Below are positions 63,894-64,000 of a DNA stretch of 64,000 bases, one piece after another. The notes under the pieces were generated by a model, which saw only the letters and a program-made list of their open reading frames with translations, was not told the DNA's origin and made no database searches. The position numbers and the translations under genes were made by a program. The stretch comes from Sapientia aquatica. Its GTDB lineage: Bacteria; Pseudomonadota; Gammaproteobacteria; Burkholderiales; Burkholderiaceae_D. Numbering within the stretch: the first letter of the stretch is position 1; the number at the start of each line of letters is the position of its first letter. The stretch covers positions 315,371 through 379,370 of the forward strand of contig NZ_SMYL01000003.1 in NCBI RefSeq assembly GCF_004358105.1, given 5' to 3'.

Positions 63894-64000
63894 ATGAATA
63901 GCAAACTTACTTTACCGGTTATTTCCTCCTACATATTGGCATTGCTAGCCGGATTGGTGGTGCTAAAAGCCGGTTTGTTGCTGGCCTTATTTTCCGGCTT
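63894..64000 (+). CDS. Start of a membrane protein, possibly AI-2E family transporter
   Basis: The 5' end of a plus-strand gene cut by the window edge. The visible 35 residues are MNSKLTLPVISSYILALLAG followed by a hydrophobic stretch with LVVLKAGLLLALFSGF. An upstream in-frame ATG at 63882 is also possible. The early helix and tone suggest an AI-2E (PerM-like) transporter, but too little is visible to be sure. Confidence 0.5.
   Translation, partial: MNSKLTLPVISSYILALLAGLVVLKAGLLLALFSG

Overview
The window looks like the chromosome of a betaproteobacterium of the order Burkholderiales, most likely an Oxalobacteraceae member such as Undibacterium. That is a judgement from gene content and protein wording, not a search result. 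The evidence is the Pseudomonas/Burkholderia-type homoserine kinase next to a BPSS1780-like membrane protein, the glcDEF set, the large aa3 cytochrome oxidase cluster with DUF2970 and DUF2909 proteins, an rpoH-type sigma factor after ftsEX, and a comF-trmL pair. Base composition is close to balanced, with AT-rich intergenic gaps. Most of the window is core genome. No rRNA, tRNA or CRISPR array was recognised.

Layout. 1-2.3 kb: end of an unknown gene, thrB, a membrane protein and a convergent osmC-like gene. 2.5-3.8 kb: a probable small RNA with an anti-Shine-Dalgarno motif and its own terminator, then a strong promoter, a structured leader and rplM-rpsI. 3.9-6.6 kb: argC, a DUF6776 membrane protein, bactofilin and erpA. 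6.8-10.6 kb: the glycolate oxidase genes glcDEF. 10.6-15.7 kb: a patatin-like protein, an orphan PAS histidine kinase, ychF and a DsrE-like exported protein. 15.7-17.2 kb (minus strand): ferredoxin, coaD and rsmD. 17.3-21.6 kb: ftsY, an acetyltransferase, ftsE, ftsX and rpoH, with a perfect CIRCE element in front of rpoH.

21.6-31.6 kb is almost entirely minus strand. It encodes a caa3/aa3-type cytochrome c oxidase (ctaC with a fused cytochrome c domain, ctaD, ctaE) and its assembly factors: CtaG/Cox11, a small assembly protein, SURF1, Sco, and heme O and heme A synthases. 32-34.8 kb: bioC-like methyltransferase, a comF gene broken by one nonsense codon, trmL and a periplasmic copper chaperone. 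34.8-41.4 kb: rfaE2 and a three-gene RND metal efflux operon preceded by four 11-bp-phased GTCAG repeats, a likely response-regulator site.

41.5-51.5 kb is the accessory part: RidA, a repeat lipoprotein, a di-iron ferritin-like protein, an IS1595-type transposase, a frameshifted DUF924 gene, a LysR regulator with a divergent membrane protein, an orphan sugar-binding protein, a DUF2807/DUF1700 pair and an MgtC-like protein. 51.8-64 kb: flavoprotein and DUF1289 pair, OprB-type porin, a TetR regulator divergent from a nitronate monooxygenase, an exported alpha-carbonic anhydrase, a chemoreceptor, an AT-rich 778-bp gap, a DUF2520 protein, a diguanylate cyclase with a GGEQF signature, a MAPEG protein and the start of a membrane transporter.

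I did not find a clear new multi-gene system. The best leads are regulatory: the anti-SD small RNA, the CIRCE box at rpoH, the phased repeats at the efflux operon, and two recent-looking gene lesions (comF and DUF924).
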